Under the pieces are notes generated by a model. That model searched no databases, was not told the DNA's origin, and was given only the letters and a program-made list of their open reading frames with translations. Of a stretch of 25,727 nt of DNA, positions 5,616-14,291 are shown one piece after another. Both the position numbers and the translations under genes were made by a program. This DNA is from an uncultured Clostridia bacterium. Its GTDB lineage: Bacteria > Bacillota_A > Clostridia > TANB77 > CAG-508. Location of the stretch: NCBI GenBank assembly GCA_944388685.1, contig CALXJS010000022.1:1-25727 (forward strand), read 5' to 3'. Position 1 is the stretch's first letter, and each line of letters begins with the position of its first letter.

Positions 5616-7838
5616 ATGAAAAAAGTATTATTAAAAATTGATGGAATGACTTGTAGTGCATGTTCAAATGGCTTAGAAAAATACTTGAATAAGCAAGAAG
5701 GCATTAAACAAGCATCTGTTAATCTTGTTATGAATAATGCTAGTATTGAATATGATGAGAAAGTATTAGATATTCCACAAATTGAAAAATTTGTACAAAA
5801 AGCGGGATTTGAGAGTTTAGGAATTGATAAATTAGAAAAGGAAAAAAAGAAAGTATCAAATGAGAAATACAAGTTAATGGCACTAACGGTACTTGCTATC
5901 TTAATCTTATATATTTCCATGGGACAAATGGTAGGATTACCTGTTTTTGAAATCCTAGATATGCACCATAATCCAATATATTTTGCAGTGGTGCAATTTG
6001 TGATATCTATGGTTGCCATTGTTTTAGGAAGGGATATTCTAAAAAATGGATATAAAAACTTAGTACACAAAACACCAAACATGGATACTTTGGTAGGGCT
6101 AGGGGTTATTAGCAGTTTATTATATAGTTTGTATAATACGTATTTAATCTTTATGGGTAACATAGAAGCTGTCCATCATTTATATTATGAATCTATTGTC
6201 ATCATCCTCTTCTTTATAAAAATTGGAAAATATGTGGAAGGAAGAAATAAAGACAAAACCAAAGAAGCTATACAAGATTTGATGATGATTACACCAAACT
6301 TAGCAACAATTGAAAAAGATGGAAAGCAAAAGCAAGTTACATTAGATGAAATCCGAAAAGGAGATATTGTTATTTGTAAACCAGGAGAAAAAATTGCAGT
6401 AGATGGAGAAATATTAGAGGGAACAACACATATAGATGAATCATTTATTACAGGAGAAAGTATACCAGTAAAGAAAAAAATAAATGATAAAGTTATTGCA
6501 GGTAGTATTAACTATGATGGGGTTGTCAAATATAAAGCAGAAAAAATTGGAAAAGAATCTACTGTATCTGAAATTGTTAGGATGGTGGTAGAAGCGACTA
6601 ATACCAAAGCACCCATTGCTAAAATTGCAGATACCATAAGTGGTTATTTTGTACCAGCTATTATCATAATTGCTGTGTTAGCAAGTATTGTATGGGCTAT
6701 TTTAGGAAAGGATATAGGGTTTGTCATCAATATCTTTATAACTGTATTAGTAGTAGCTTGTCCTTGTAGTTTAGGGTTAGCCACACCACTTGCTATTGTG
6801 ATGGCATCAGGTTTAGCTAGCAGAAAGGGGATATTAGTAAAATCAAGTGAAAGTTTAGAAAATGCACATAAAATTAGAACTATTGTGTTTGATAAGACAG
6901 GAACATTAACCAAAGGACATTTAAGTATATCTGAAATATATAATTATAGTGATTTAAAAGAAAATGATATCATAGAAGCAGTTGCCAATATAGAAAACCA
7001 TTCTGAACATCCAATTGCCAGAGGAATTGTCAAATATGCAGAAGAAAAGAATTTACCAATAAATTCTGAAAAAGTAACAGATTTTAAAAATATTGCTGGA
7101 TATGGAATAGAAGCAAACTTTGATGGGGCAAATTATCTTATTGGAAATAAAAAATTGATGTTAGAAAACAATATTGATATTAATAAAACGATAAAAGAAA
7201 ACAAAATGAATGATGACGAAACTCTAGAAAATGATGGAAATAGTATCTTATTTGTAGCAAAACAACATACACTAATTGCTTTAATTGGTGTTAAAGACAT
7301 CATTAAAGAAAATGCCAAAGAAGTCATCGATAAATTAAAGAAACAAAATATACAAACAGTTATGCTAACAGGAGATAATGAGAAAACAGCAAAAGCAATA
7401 GGAAAAAATATTGGCATACAAACTGTGATTGCGGGTGTTGTGCCAAAACAAAAAGCAGAAGAAATTATAAAATTAAAAGAAAATGGATTAGTTATGATGT
7501 GTGGAGATGGTATTAATGATAGTATTAGTTTGGTAAAAGCAGATATTGGGGTTTCTGTTGGAAGTGGTACAGATATTGCTATGGATAGTAGTGATGTTGT
7601 TTTGATGAAGGATAATCTAGATAAAATAAATGATTTGATAAATATCAGCAAAAAAACAATGCGTATTATAAAGCAAAACTTATTCTGGGCATTTTTCTAT
7701 AATATTTGTATGATTCCAATTGCGGCAGGAATCTTAATACCATTAGGAGTAACTATGAATCCTATGTTTGCAGCATTTAGTATGACAATTAGTAGTATTA
7801 CAGTGACGCTAAATAGTTTAAGATTAAAAAAAGCTTAA
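5616..7838 (+). CDS. copA: Copper-exporting P-type ATPase (P1B)
   Basis: A 740-residue Cu(I) efflux pump of the inner membrane. In order: one N-terminal HMA domain with CSAC at 13-16; transmembrane helices; actuator TGES at 279-282; the membrane metal site CPC at 382-384; phosphorylation Asp426 in DKTGTLT; the P1B-specific His465-Pro466; the hinge GDGINDS at 630-636; and the C-terminal helix pair. The usual hinge continuation is GDGINDAPAL; here it reads GDGINDSISL. A strong AAGGAGGA precedes the ATG. It is the last gene of the csoR-copZ-copA operon. Only one HMA domain is fused, and the separate CopZ supplies copper. Confidence 0.95.
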   Translation: MKKVLLKIDGMTCSACSNGLEKYLNKQEGIKQASVNLVMNNASIEYDEKVLDIPQIEKFVQKAGFESLGIDKLEKEKKKVSNEKYKLMALTVLAILILYISMGQMVGLPVFEILDMHHNPIYFAVVQFVISMVAIVLGRDILKNGYKNLVHKTPNMDTLVGLGVISSLLYSLYNTYLIFMGNIEAVHHLYYESIVIILFFIKIGKYVEGRNKDKTKEAIQDLMMITPNLATIEKDGKQKQVTLDEIRKGDIVICKPGEKIAVDGEILEGTTHIDESFITGESIPVKKKINDKVIAGSINYDGVVKYKAEKIGKESTVSEIVRMVVEATNTKAPIAKIADTISGYFVPAIIIIAVLASIVWAILGKDIGFVINIFITVLVVACPCSLGLATPLAIVMASGLASRKGILVKSSESLENAHKIRTIVFDKTGTLTKGHLSISEIYNYSDLKENDIIEAVANIENHSEHPIARGIVKYAEEKNLPINSEKVTDFKNIAGYGIEANFDGANYLIGNKKLMLENNIDINKTIKENKMNDDETLENDGNSILFVAKQHTLIALIGVKDIIKENAKEVIDKLKKQNIQTVMLTGDNEKTAKAIGKNIGIQTVIAGVVPKQKAEEIIKLKENGLVMMCGDGINDSISLVKADIGVSVGSGTDIAMDSSDVVLMKDNLDKINDLINISKKTMRIIKQNLFWAFFYNICMIPIAAGILIPLGVTMNPMFAAFSMTISSITVTLNSLRLKKA

Positions 7839-7856
7839 GCAATAGTAGAATTAGAT

Positions 7857-7880
7857 AAGACCTCTGATAAAAGAGGTCTT
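7857..7880 (+). terminator. Stem-loop after copA
   Basis: Perfect 9-base-pair stem AAGACCTCT/AGAGGTCTT with loop GATAAA, 18 bases beyond the copA stop. No T-run follows on the plus strand, so termination or 3'-end protection are both possible. The rest of the gap to 8162 is AT-rich with no gene. Confidence 0.5.
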
Positions 7881-8018
7881 AAAACGTCTATAAACGAAAT
7901 AACGAAAACATTTAATAAAAAAATTAAATGTAATAACAGTATATGCAGTTTTTTTAAAATTATACATTTATATATTTAATACATCTAAAGGAAATAAAAT
8001 ATGATTATTTTTTTAAAA

Positions 8019-8061
8019 ATAGTAAAAAACACTTAAATTTTTACTATATACATGATATAAT
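8019..8061 (+). promoter_or_regulatory. Hairpin and -10-like box upstream of the papain-like gene
   Basis: Inverted repeat ATAGTAAAAA (8019-8028)/TTTTTACTAT (8038-8047), followed by a perfect TATAAT at 8056-8061. The corresponding -35 (TTAAAT, 8033-8038) is poor, so promoter function is tentative. The surrounding 324-base gap holds no gene. Confidence 0.35.
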
Positions 8062-8162
8062 AAATTGGATGAAAAATATTGTATATGAAAAAATATCTAT
8101 GAATACACAAGATAAAAGCAAATTTTTCTATATACTATATATAAATATGGAGGATTATAAAA

Positions 8163-8750
8163 ATGCAAAAGATATATATTGTTTTAACACATACAGGAAC
8201 CGTGCTTTCTAAAATCATAAAAATTTGGACAAGAGATGAATTTTCACATGTTTCTATAGCATTAGATAGTGACTTAGAGCAGATGTATAGTTTTGGAAGG
8301 CTTCATCCATATAATCCTTTATGGGGAGGATTTGTACAAGAAGGTATTCATATTGGTACTTTTAAGAGATTTAAAAATACAGAAGCATTGGTATATACAT
8401 TGGATGTTACGCAAGAGCAATATATGACAATAAGAAGTGAAATTAGAAAAATTGAAGAGCATAAAAAAGAGTATCGATTTAATATTATTGGGCTTTTAGC
8501 AGTGGGATTTCATAAAAAAGTTCATCCAAAAAGATCTTTTTATTGTGCTGAATTTGTTAAATATTTATTAGAAATATCAAAAATAGAAACAAATTTGCCA
8601 ACAATTATCAAACCCGAAGATTTTAAAAAACTAGAAAATTACACTATTATTTATACAGGAAAACTGAGAAAATACAATAAAGAGAAAATTAGAGAATACA
8701 TTGCAAAATGTTTAGAAATTTGTACGAAAAGAAGAAATGAAGTAGTTTAA
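8163..8750 (+). CDS. Permuted papain-like (NlpC/P60 superfamily, YiiX-type) hydrolase
   Basis: A 195-residue predicted cysteine amidase or peptidase of the circularly permuted papain-like group. In these proteins the His comes before the Cys: here His29 in EFSHVSIALD and Cys128 in FYCAEFVKYLLE. There is no signal peptide, so it is probably cytoplasmic. Substrates of the group include amide bonds in cell-wall peptides or lipids; the actual substrate here is unknown. GGAGG (8149-8153) precedes the ATG. The next gene begins 65 bases downstream and could be cotranscribed. Confidence 0.75.
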   Translation: MQKIYIVLTHTGTVLSKIIKIWTRDEFSHVSIALDSDLEQMYSFGRLHPYNPLWGGFVQEGIHIGTFKRFKNTEALVYTLDVTQEQYMTIRSEIRKIEEHKKEYRFNIIGLLAVGFHKKVHPKRSFYCAEFVKYLLEISKIETNLPTIIKPEDFKKLENYTIIYTGKLRKYNKEKIREYIAKCLEICTKRRNEVV

Positions 8751-8815
8751 AGATATTGCACAACATGAGTTATATTGATAAGATATACATATATTTTAAA
8801 ATGGGGGGATTTTAT

Positions 8816-9514
8816 ATGAAAAAAGTAATTATTTGGATTGTTTTAGCAATTGTACTTGTAGCTGTTATAGGAATTGGAGTTTTAGTTGTTAAGGATCTTC
8901 AACAAGAAGATACATTAAGAGAAGAGATGCTAGCATTTGAAAATTTAACACGTGCCGAAACAATTGATGTGGACCAAATTGATCAAAGAATCAGAGAGTT
9001 AAAGACAACAGGGGATTATGGTGTTGTAGAAAAAGCTGTTAAAGAATATCTAGCAGATGGATTAAATGCATCTGTTGAAATTTCAAACGTTATAAATGAT
9101 GAAAGAATTGTAAATGCATTAACAACTGAGAATTATAAAGAAGATGGACCAGATTTTACTGAGACTAAACAATTTTTGAATGAGGCAAAAGAAAAAATAG
9201 AAGAATATAAGACGAAATATTTGGAATTATTATCAGATGAAAAGATTATGTCATATATTGAAGGAAAAAATTTGGATCAATACTATATTGATTTATATAA
9301 AGACTTAGCATTATCTGCAGACAATTCATTAGAATCTGATAAAGAAGAATTTGAAACTTCAATTAACGAGATTTTAGATATGCTTGATATTGAACTACAA
9401 GTAATCAATTTCTTATCAGAGAACCGTGGAAATTGGGAAATCCAGGGAGATAATATTACGTTTAATAGTGAAACAATACAAAATCAATATAATGAATATA
9501 TAGGACAATTATAA
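8816..9514 (+). CDS. Membrane-anchored protein of unknown function
   Basis: A 232-residue protein I do not recognise. Residues about 4-25 (VIIWIVLAIVLVAVIGIGVL) form a single N-terminal transmembrane helix with a positive inside start. The rest is acidic, mostly helical and likely extracytoplasmic, with repeated EK-rich stretches. No catalytic motif is visible. The start at 8816 follows a G-run (8803-8808); an upstream in-frame ATG at 8765 lacks a site. No clear terminator follows. Confidence 0.7.
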   Translation: MKKVIIWIVLAIVLVAVIGIGVLVVKDLQQEDTLREEMLAFENLTRAETIDVDQIDQRIRELKTTGDYGVVEKAVKEYLADGLNASVEISNVINDERIVNALTTENYKEDGPDFTETKQFLNEAKEKIEEYKTKYLELLSDEKIMSYIEGKNLDQYYIDLYKDLALSADNSLESDKEEFETSINEILDMLDIELQVINFLSENRGNWEIQGDNITFNSETIQNQYNEYIGQL

Positions 9515-9645
9515 GAAAAAACTGTTTGAAGTTCCAGACAGAAGCGAAATTTTTTATATAAATAAAGAGTATATGTAAGTGAAATCGAAAATTTTGATGT
9601 ACACATGTAAAAGCCGTTTTACCAATATAAGTGATTCAAAGTTTG

Positions 9646-9695
9646 TTGTATAGAAAATCCATATAAGGTTAAAATAAGAGTAGATTTTCTTGTAC
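9646..9695. repeat. Imperfect inverted repeat upstream of the acetyltransferase gene
   Basis: TTGTATAGAAAATC (from 9646) and GATTTTCTTGTACAA (from 9683) form an imperfect stem of about 13 pairs around a 23-base loop. It lies 25 bases before the start codon, inside an otherwise featureless 206-base gap. Confidence 0.4.
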
Positions 9696-9720
9696 AATAA
9701 AAAGGAAAGGAAGAGAATAC

Positions 9721-10275
9721 ATGACAGAAAAAGAAAAAAGAGATAAGGGAGAATTATATAATTTGGCAAATGACAAAGAATTAGCATTAGAAATGAGAAA
9801 TTGTAAGCAGTTATGTTACCAATATAATCAAATTACGCCAGATAGAATGGAAGAAAGAAAAAATTTTATAAAGAAAATATTAGGAAGTACTGGAGAAAAT
9901 CTGCAAGTAGAATCAAATTTTTATTGTGACTATGGCTATAACACACATGTAGGAGAAAATTTCTATGTTAATCATAATTGTGTAATATTAGATGTAGCAA
10001 AAGTAGAATTTGGTGATAATGTCTTTATAGGACCAAATTGTGGATTTTATACAGCGGGGCATCCGCTTGAAATAGAAATAAGAAATCAAGGATTAGAATT
10101 TGGTAAACCAATTAAAGTAGGAAACAATGTATGGATTGGAGGAAATGTTGTTGTATTACCAGGTGTGACAATAGGAGATAATGTAACCATTGGAGCAGGT
10201 AGTGTCGTTACAAAAGACATTCCATCAAATACAGTAGCACATGGTAATCCTTGCAGAGTGGTAAGACAAATATAA
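9721..10275 (+). CDS. Sugar O-acetyltransferase (maltose/galactoside acetyltransferase type)
   Basis: A 184-residue acetyl-CoA-dependent O-acetyltransferase. The N-terminus has the maltose-acetyltransferase domain (KGELYNLANDKELALEM). It is followed by a left-handed beta-helix of hexapeptide repeats (VEFGDNVFIG, VGNNVWIGGN, VTIGDNVTIGAG). His114 in YTAGHPLE matches the catalytic His of LacA/Maa. It closes with the typical HGNPCRVVR. AAAGGAAAGGAAG lies upstream of the ATG. A strong terminator starts at the stop codon, so the gene is a single unit. The exact sugar substrate cannot be read from sequence. Confidence 0.92.
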   Translation: MTEKEKRDKGELYNLANDKELALEMRNCKQLCYQYNQITPDRMEERKNFIKKILGSTGENLQVESNFYCDYGYNTHVGENFYVNHNCVILDVAKVEFGDNVFIGPNCGFYTAGHPLEIEIRNQGLEFGKPIKVGNNVWIGGNVVVLPGVTIGDNVTIGAGSVVTKDIPSNTVAHGNPCRVVRQI

Positions 10276-10305
10276 GAGAAAAATTTAAATTTTTCTCTTT
10301 TTTTC
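10275..10305 (+). terminator. Intrinsic terminator of the acetyltransferase gene
   Basis: Perfect 24-base palindrome AGAGAAAAATTT/AAATTTTTCTCT (10275-10298), followed by T to 10304. It overlaps the last base of the stop codon. Confidence 0.85.
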
Positions 10306-10309
10306 TTGA

Positions 10310-11069
10310 CAATATTCATACACAATAGACAAAAATTTAATTAAAATACTTGTCTTAAGTATATTTTCTTTACTGTTGTTAATATCTATTCCATCATTAA
10401 CTTCTGCTTTCGTATTAGGAATAGCATATATGATAGTGGCAACTATTAAAATTATAAAAGATAGTAACAAGAAGATAACGAATATTTTAAAATTATGGGG
10501 ACTGATAGTTGCTTTAGGATTGATATGTTTAATTAGTCTAACAACAACGCCATATCGTTTGGAAAAAATTATAACAACATTTCATCCAGAAACTGATCCA
10601 TCAGGAGCCCGGTTGGGTAGGTGTAAATAGACAAATTGTTATTAACTCTGCAAACATGATTGGTGAGGCGGAAGACATGAGTAATGCAATTGAGTTATTT
10701 GATGAAGGTACAGAATATGCTTTTATATCTATCCTTGCACATTATGGTTGGATAATAGCAAGTTTACTTATTATAACAATTATATTAGTTTCAGTAAAAT
10801 TAATCATAAATTCTATTAAGGTAAAAGATACCTATGGAAAAATGATAATTATAGGAATTTCTTGTTTATTTATTTTACAGAGTGTATTTAATGTTTTGAT
10901 GAATTTGAATTTATGGTTTGAGGCAGGTTTTGAATTACCATTTGTTTCCTATGGTGGAACAGGATTAATCATGAACATGGTATGCTTAGCATTAGTATTA
11001 TCAATTTATAGAAGAAAAGATATATTGATTTATTCTCAAAATGAAAACATTGTAAATTCTGTAGAATAG
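10310..11069 (+). pseudogene. SEDS family (FtsW/RodA/SpoVE) C-terminal fragment, with +1 shift at CGG
   Basis: SEDS proteins polymerise peptidoglycan glycan strands at the membrane. This reading frame, open from 10310, covers only the C-terminal part: hydrophobic helices starting ISIPSLTSAFVLGIAYM, the DP-x-G-x-GW loop, and the hallmark PFVSYGGTGLIMNM. The first 130-150 residues of a normal 370-400 residue protein are absent. No start codon with a ribosome site is visible, and the preceding gene's terminator abuts, so I call it 5'-truncated. Within it the frame breaks at an in-frame CGG (10610). Skipping that C gives DPSGAGWVGVNRQIVINSA and the rest of the protein to 11069. In total 252 codons can be read. 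It could still be a domain-sized product, but a remnant is more likely. Confidence 0.72.
10610..10613 (+). other. CGGT recoding site in the SEDS gene
   Basis: Codons GGA GCC, then CGGT, then TGG GTA GGT. Skipping C10610 restores the SEDS loop as GAGWVGV. The unshifted frame stops at TAG six codons on. Downstream bases GGTTGG-N-TAGGT are shared with the phosphodiesterase site at 12560. Confidence 0.82.
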
Positions 11070-11309
11070 AAATAATTTAAAGAAGATTTTAGTGGAAAAT
11101 TTTTATATAATTTTGTTTCACATCATTGACACAACAACAAAATTTAATTAATGGAGAGAAATTTATATGTAACCTTTTCTAAAAAAATGGTAATATAGAA
11201 ATAGATAAAAATGGAAAATACTATCATTGCAAATAGATATAACTTCATGTTAGAATATAACTAAGAAAAAATATACATAATAGACAAATAAAAGAAAAGG
11301 AAAAAGTAT

Positions 11310-12146
11310 ATGAGAGAAATAAAAGGGAATGGAATAAGAAATATCGTAAATACCAATATTTGTATTATTTTGATGATATTAGTTGTATTGATTCTTACTA
11401 TCGTATATAAATATATTATGTATAAAAAAGAAGTACAAGCATCATTACAAACAAGTGCAAATGTAGAAGAACGATATAATACAATAAGTGATGAAAAAAC
11501 AGATAATAAACCGGAAAATAAAAAAGAAAAAGACATTGATAGCAGTACTTCTGACTGGGAACTGTTGCTCGTTAATAAAAATCATAAAGTTCCAGAAGGC
11601 TATTCAATGGAATTAGAAGAAGTAGAAACAGTGCACAAAGTAGATAAAAGAATTACAGTAGCATTAAATCAAATGTTAAATGATGCAAGAAAACAAGGAT
11701 TATCGCCTATTATATGTTCAAGTTATAGAACAAATGCAAAACAGAAACAATTATACAATAATAAAACCAAAGAATATAAAAGATTAGGATATAATAATGC
11801 TGAGGCAGAAGAATTAGCATCTTACTGGGTGGCAATTCCTGGAACAGGAGAACATGAAACAGGATTAGCAGTAGATATCGTTTCAAAAAATTATCAAATA
11901 TTAGATGAAAAACAAGAAGAAACAGATGTACAAAAATGGCTGATGGAAAATTCATATAAATATGGATTTACTTTAAGATATCCAACAGATAAAAAAGAGA
12001 TTACAATGATAAATTATGAGCCATGGCATTATAGATATGTTGGAATAGATAATGCAACATATATGAAAGAACATGAGATGTGTTTAGAAGAATTTATTGA
12101 TTATTTAAAGCAATTTGAAGAGGAAGAATATAAAGAACTTGTTTGA
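11310..12146 (+). CDS. D-alanyl-D-alanine carboxypeptidase, VanY family
   Basis: A 278-residue membrane-anchored zinc peptidase that trims D-Ala from peptidoglycan stem peptides. An N-terminal transmembrane helix spans about residues 15-33. After it come an acidic linker and the LAS/M15B catalytic domain. Zinc ligands are His182 and Asp189 in GEHETGLAVDI and His240 in EPWHYRYVG, with Glu237 as catalytic base. SSYRTNAKQKQLYNN marks the start of the domain. The 240-base gap before it holds no gene. The SEDS fragment upstream is also a cell-wall gene, which may be coincidence. No van resistance genes are nearby, so a housekeeping role is more likely than glycopeptide resistance. Confidence 0.92.
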   Translation: MREIKGNGIRNIVNTNICIILMILVVLILTIVYKYIMYKKEVQASLQTSANVEERYNTISDEKTDNKPENKKEKDIDSSTSDWELLLVNKNHKVPEGYSMELEEVETVHKVDKRITVALNQMLNDARKQGLSPIICSSYRTNAKQKQLYNNKTKEYKRLGYNNAEAEELASYWVAIPGTGEHETGLAVDIVSKNYQILDEKQEETDVQKWLMENSYKYGFTLRYPTDKKEITMINYEPWHYRYVGIDNATYMKEHEMCLEEFIDYLKQFEEEEYKELV

Positions 12147-12152
12147 TTTTTT

Positions 12153-12188
12153 AAAGTACAATAAAATATAGAGTATTGTACTTTTTTT
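12153..12188 (+). terminator. Intrinsic terminator of the VanY-type gene
   Basis: Perfect 11-base-pair stem AAAGTACAATA (12153-12163)/TATTGTACTTT (12174-12184) with a T-run to 12188. It starts 6 bases beyond the stop. Confidence 0.87.
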
Positions 12189-12250
12189 GTTGTAATTTGA
12201 AAGTTCTTATGATAAAATTTTTTTGAAATAGAAATAGATAAGGTGATTTT

Positions 12251-13403
12251 ATGGAAAAAAATAAAATAGTTTTACCAGATTATGAAAATAGTATTTTAAA
12301 TCTAATAAATTCTATCTTAAAATATTACCATGTAAATACAAAATATAAAGGACTTGATACATTAGATGAAACATTGCAAAAGAAATATCAAAATATTGTA
12401 TTAATTGTTTTAGATGGTATGGGAGAGCATATTATAAATCATATTTCTCCAAATGGATTTTTTAAAAATCATCAAATAAGGAAGATAACTTCTGTTTATC
12501 CTTCTACAACCACTGCTGCGATGACAACTTATTATTCTGGAAAACCACCTATTGAAACTCGGTTGGATAGGTTGGTCTCAATATTTTAAAGAATATGGTC
12601 GTAGTATTGATGTTTTACCAAACCGTGATTCATATACAGGAGAAACCTATAAAGATGCTAAAGTAAATGTACAAGACTTAATAAATTATGTATCTATATA
12701 TGAACAAATTGAAAAAATTTCAACAGGTGTTAAGGCATATGAAATCAATCCTTCTCATTGTATATCTAGAAGTAATCGAAATATTAATGCAGATACAATT
12801 AATATCTTATGTGATTCTGTAGAGGCACTCTGTAAAAATACAGATAAAAACTTTGTTCTAGCATATAATGATAATCCAGATGCATTATTACATCAATATG
12901 GTTGTAAATCTGATGAAGTAAAAGAATTTATTTTAGATACGGAAAGGAAAATAGAAAATCTATATAACAACTTACAAGGAACAAATACATTATTAATTGT
13001 TTCAGCAGACCATGGTCACAAAGATATCGAAACAGTATATGATATTCAAAACATGGAAGATATCCAAGAATGTTTAATCATGCCACCTAGTCTAGAATCT
13101 AGATGTACAGTTTTTTGGGTTAAAGAAGAAAAAAAGAAGCAGTTTGAACAGATATTTAAAGAAAATTTTGAAGCAGAATTTTTATTATATACAAAAGAAG
13201 AATTTTTAGAAAAGAACATGCTAGGATTTGGAAATAAACATAAAAAAGTAGATGATTTTATAGGAAATTATATTTCTGTATCGATTGGAAGTGCTAGTTT
13301 TAAATTAGGAACATGTATAAGCAAAGAAAAAACCGAAAAGAAATCAACACATTGTGGTTTATCTCCAGAAGAAATGGAGGTTCCATTAATTATTATGTAT
13401 TAG
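12251..13403 (+). CDS. Alkaline phosphatase superfamily phosphodiesterase/nucleotide pyrophosphatase, with +1 shift at CGG
   Basis: A predicted metal-dependent phosphodiesterase of 383 residues after recoding (103 + 280). Metal and nucleophile residues are split by the break. Asp55 (VLDGMGE) and the nucleophile Thr among 86-88 (YPSTTTAAMTTYYSG) come before it. The second metal site SADHGHKD (Asp253, His254, His256) comes after it. The break is the only in-frame CGG (12560). Skipping C12560 yields PPIETGWIGWSQYFKEYG, the normal family block (P-LE-x-GW-x-GW-x-YF). Without the shift the protein ends after 112 residues and cannot be an enzyme. AAGGTG lies 5 bases before the ATG. The gene ends inside a hairpin element (13395-13430), and the HAD gene follows 75 bases later. 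Confidence 0.9.
12560..12563 (+). other. CGGT recoding site in the phosphodiesterase gene
   Basis: Codons ATT GAA ACT, then CGGT, then TGG ATA GGT TGG. Skipping C12560 joins two halves of one enzyme without gain or loss of a residue relative to the family block. The unshifted frame stops at TAA nine codons on. Confidence 0.88.
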
Positions 13404-13430
13404 GGCAGTCATGCTAATTTCCTAATATAT
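13395..13430. repeat. Degenerate copy of the ATATATTAGGA hairpin
   Basis: ATGTATTAGGGCAGTCATG followed by TTTCCTAATATAT resembles the element at 2111-2146 (AGTCAT core and CCTAATATAT right arm). It overlaps the stop codon of the phosphodiesterase gene, so the end of that gene has been captured by, or evolved within, the element. Confidence 0.5.
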
Positions 13431-13478
13431 AACAAGACACACAAATATAAACAAAAATAATATTAGAAAGGTATAAAA

Positions 13479-14291
13479 ATGTATAAAATTATTTTTATTG
13501 ATATAGACGGAACATTAAGAAATGATAAGAAAGAAATAACCGGTAGAACGAAAGAAGCCATACAGCAAATTGTCAAAAAAGGAATACAAGTGGTAATTTG
13601 TTCAGGAAGACGTAGAAAATATACAGAAGCGGTAAGTAAGGAAGCATTGGCAAGCAAATATGTTATTGTATGTAATGGTGGAGAAATATATGATTATGAG
13701 AAAAAAGAAGTCATATACCAAAACAAATTAGAAAAAGAAACCATAATAACATTATATTACATGGCTGAAAAATATGATGTACAATTGGTTATAAATGCTG
13801 AGGAAGATATAATTGCAAAAAAACCAACAAATATCCCATCTGACATCGCGTTACAGGAACCAATAGAGAACTTTGTTAAGAAAAAACCTATAACGCAATG
13901 CGTTTTCTCAAGTACAACTTTAGAGAAAATAAAAAAGATTAAAGAAGAGGTAATTTTGATGAAAGATGTGAAAATTGCCAACTCATCCAAATGTTTAGTA
14001 GATAGTAGACTTCCAGAAGAACAACCATTTTTCTTAGATATTGCTTGCAAAAGCACAAGTAAAGGAAATGCAATAAAAAAGCTATGTGAATATTTAAAAA
14101 TAGACTTAAAAGATACTATTGCAATAGGAGATAACTATAATGATTTAACAATGTTTGAAGTAGTCGGACATCGTGTAGTTATGGGAAATGCACCAGAAGA
14201 TATAAAGAAAGTTGCAAATGAGGTTACAGATACGAATAATAATGATGGTGTAGCTAAATTTTTAGAAAAAATATGTAAGGAATATATTTAA
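13479..14291 (+). CDS. HAD superfamily hydrolase, Cof type
   Basis: A 270-residue cytoplasmic phosphatase of the Cof/YidA group, acting typically on small sugar or nucleotide phosphates; substrate unknown. Motif I DIDGTL has Asp8 (nucleophile) and Asp10. A cap domain of the C2 type follows. Motif IV GDNYND lies at 217-222. AGAAAGG precedes the ATG. The stop codon is immediately followed by the ATG of the ABC exporter gene, so the two are cotranscribed. Confidence 0.9.
   Translation: MYKIIFIDIDGTLRNDKKEITGRTKEAIQQIVKKGIQVVICSGRRRKYTEAVSKEALASKYVIVCNGGEIYDYEKKEVIYQNKLEKETIITLYYMAEKYDVQLVINAEEDIIAKKPTNIPSDIALQEPIENFVKKKPITQCVFSSTTLEKIKKIKEEVILMKDVKIANSSKCLVDSRLPEEQPFFLDIACKSTSKGNAIKKLCEYLKIDLKDTIAIGDNYNDLTMFEVVGHRVVMGNAPEDIKKVANEVTDTNNNDGVAKFLEKICKEYI

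Noticed and set aside
10306..10311. TTGACA as a promoter for the SEDS fragment
   Set aside because: No -10 box lies at 16-18 bases, and the box sits in the terminator tail of the previous gene.
11109..11150. TTGACA at 11126 and inverted repeat AATTTTGTT/AACAAAATT as a promoter-operator for the VanY-type gene
   Set aside because: The -10 position is not consensus, and AT-rich inverted repeats of this length are expected by chance here. Kept only as a weak possibility.
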